6,137 nt of DNA, from contig JBBRWI010000225.1 of assembly GCA_038249305.1 (NCBI GenBank), positions 1 to 6,137 on the forward strand, given 5' to 3'. Shown here in pieces: positions 5,814 through 6,137 of the stretch (its first letter is position 1; each line of letters opens with the position of its first letter). The translations under genes and the position numbers were made by a program. A model generated the notes under the pieces. That model worked only from the letters and a program-made list of their open reading frames with translations. It did no database searches and had not been told where the DNA came from. This DNA comes from Humitalea sp038249305 (lineage in GTDB: Bacteria > Pseudomonadota > Alphaproteobacteria > Acetobacterales > Acetobacteraceae).

Positions 5814-5893
5814 CGGGCAATTCAAGCGAGTTTATGTCATGTTATCCAAATTAGATAACTTCGCTAACTTTGCTTGATTTGGCCGGAGGCTGG
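5814..5893. other. AT-rich intergenic island before the ATPase gene
   Basis: Base composition drops sharply here compared with the GC-rich surroundings, most strongly at 5820-5880. It holds a 19-bp inverted repeat, short direct repeats of TAACTT at 5856-5861 and 5865-5870, and a possible weak promoter: TTTATG 5831-5836, 17-base spacer, GATAAC 5854-5859 (4 of 6 to the -10 consensus). The promoter call is tentative. Confidence 0.5.
5841..5859. promoter_or_regulatory. Operator-like inverted repeat, copy 1
   Basis: GTTATC, seven bases, GATAAC: perfect 6-bp arms. It covers the spacer and -10 of the tentative ATPase promoter, which is where a repressor would block transcription. A near-identical second copy lies 55 bases downstream. 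Confidence 0.5.
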
Positions 5894-6137
5894 GTGTTAT
5901 CGAATCAAGATACCCCAGTAAGGGCGATTGCACTGGATCCGCGGTTGAACCCGTTTGCGCCGGGGGCGGGCTACCCCCCACCGGAACTCGCCGGGCGCGA
6001 CGATCTCGTCGAGCGCGCCGCGATCGGCCTCGACCGCATAAGGGCCAAGCGCGCCGCGCGCAGCGTGATCCTGTATGGCTTGCGGGGGGTCGGGAAAACC
6101 GTGCTCCTGAACAAGATCAGGATGGATGCCGAGGCGC
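5894..6137 (+). CDS. P-loop ATPase (AAA/archaeal-ATPase-like), N-terminal part, cut by right edge
   Basis: Only the first 81 residues are visible. The N-terminal pattern NPFAPGAGYPPPELAGRDD (19-37), a helix VERAAIGLDRI, then VILYGLRGVGKTVLLN (58-73) with Walker A GLRGVGKT (62-69), matches the family of stand-alone ATPases annotated as ATP-binding or archaeal-ATPase-like proteins, where an 'AGRDxxL' segment precedes the P-loop. It should bind and hydrolyse ATP; its biological role is not established. The GTG at 5894 is chosen because GGAGG at 5885-5889 lies four bases upstream and an in-frame TAG occurs at 5852; TTG codons at 5870 and 5879 are alternatives. Early codons (TTA, TCG, AAT, CAA) are AT-rich, unlike neighbouring genes. 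Walker B and everything after lie outside the window. Confidence 0.82.
   Translation, partial: MLSNQDTPVRAIALDPRLNPFAPGAGYPPPELAGRDDLVERAAIGLDRIRAKRAARSVILYGLRGVGKTVLLNKIRMDAEA
5896..5914. promoter_or_regulatory. Operator-like inverted repeat, copy 2, overlapping the ATPase start
   Basis: GTTATC, seven bases, GATACC: the same arms and spacing as copy 1 with one mismatch in the right arm. It starts at the third base of the ATPase GTG start codon and runs into the first codons. The two copies also share flanking TG and central A bases, so they look related as direct repeats too. Confidence 0.45.

Noticed and set aside
4998..5825. Minus-strand extension of the DUF423 frame across the exonuclease gene
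   Set aside because: It is antisense to a well-supported exonuclease with intact Exo I-III motifs and carries no motif of its own.
5855..5863. Nine bases ATAACTTCG identical to the start of a loxP arm
   Set aside because: Only a short match; no inverted partner or spacer of a loxP-like site is present, so it is most likely chance in an AT-rich stretch.
1..6137. CRISPR array, tRNA or rRNA genes, complete insertion sequence
   Set aside because: No regularly spaced direct repeats, no cloverleaf-like sequence with a TTCGA-type arm, and no transposase motif were seen on either strand.

Overview
The window is very GC-rich DNA from a bacterial chromosome. Gene content and codon use suggest an alphaproteobacterium, probably of the Rhodobacter/Paracoccus group. 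This is an inference from protein resemblance and the style of the intergenic hairpins; there is no rRNA or other taxonomic marker in the window.

Layout, left to right. (1) A DEAD-box RNA helicase on the minus strand runs off the left edge; only its N-terminal 329 residues are present, including a striking poly-aspartate stretch. (2) Divergent from it on the plus strand are a small alpha/beta hydrolase and, 58 bases later, a membrane-anchored bacterial PH-domain protein. (3) A convergent zone carries three inverted repeats, the last of which looks like a two-way terminator. (4) Next, on the minus strand, are two decayed genes: the C-terminal half of a MarR-type regulator and the C-terminal third of an Acg-type nitroreductase. 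Both lack their 5' ends and carry frameshifts. (5) Further along the minus strand are a small single-EF-hand protein and a translationally coupled pair, a DUF423 membrane protein followed by an RlmM-like 23S rRNA 2'-O-methyltransferase that overlaps it by ATGA. (6) Divergent from that pair on the plus strand is a PolB-like 3'-5' exonuclease. (7) Beyond it is an AT-rich island with two copies of an operator-like 19-bp inverted repeat, leading into the start of a P-loop ATPase that runs off the right edge.

Most genes are ordinary chromosomal housekeeping or accessory genes and do not form one pathway. The helicase and the rRNA methyltransferase both act on RNA, but they are not linked here. The parts most worth a second look are the decayed nitroreductase-MarR locus, the acidic tract of the helicase, and the right edge. 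There the base composition drops sharply, and a probably regulated ATPase gene begins that may belong to a newly acquired module extending beyond the window.
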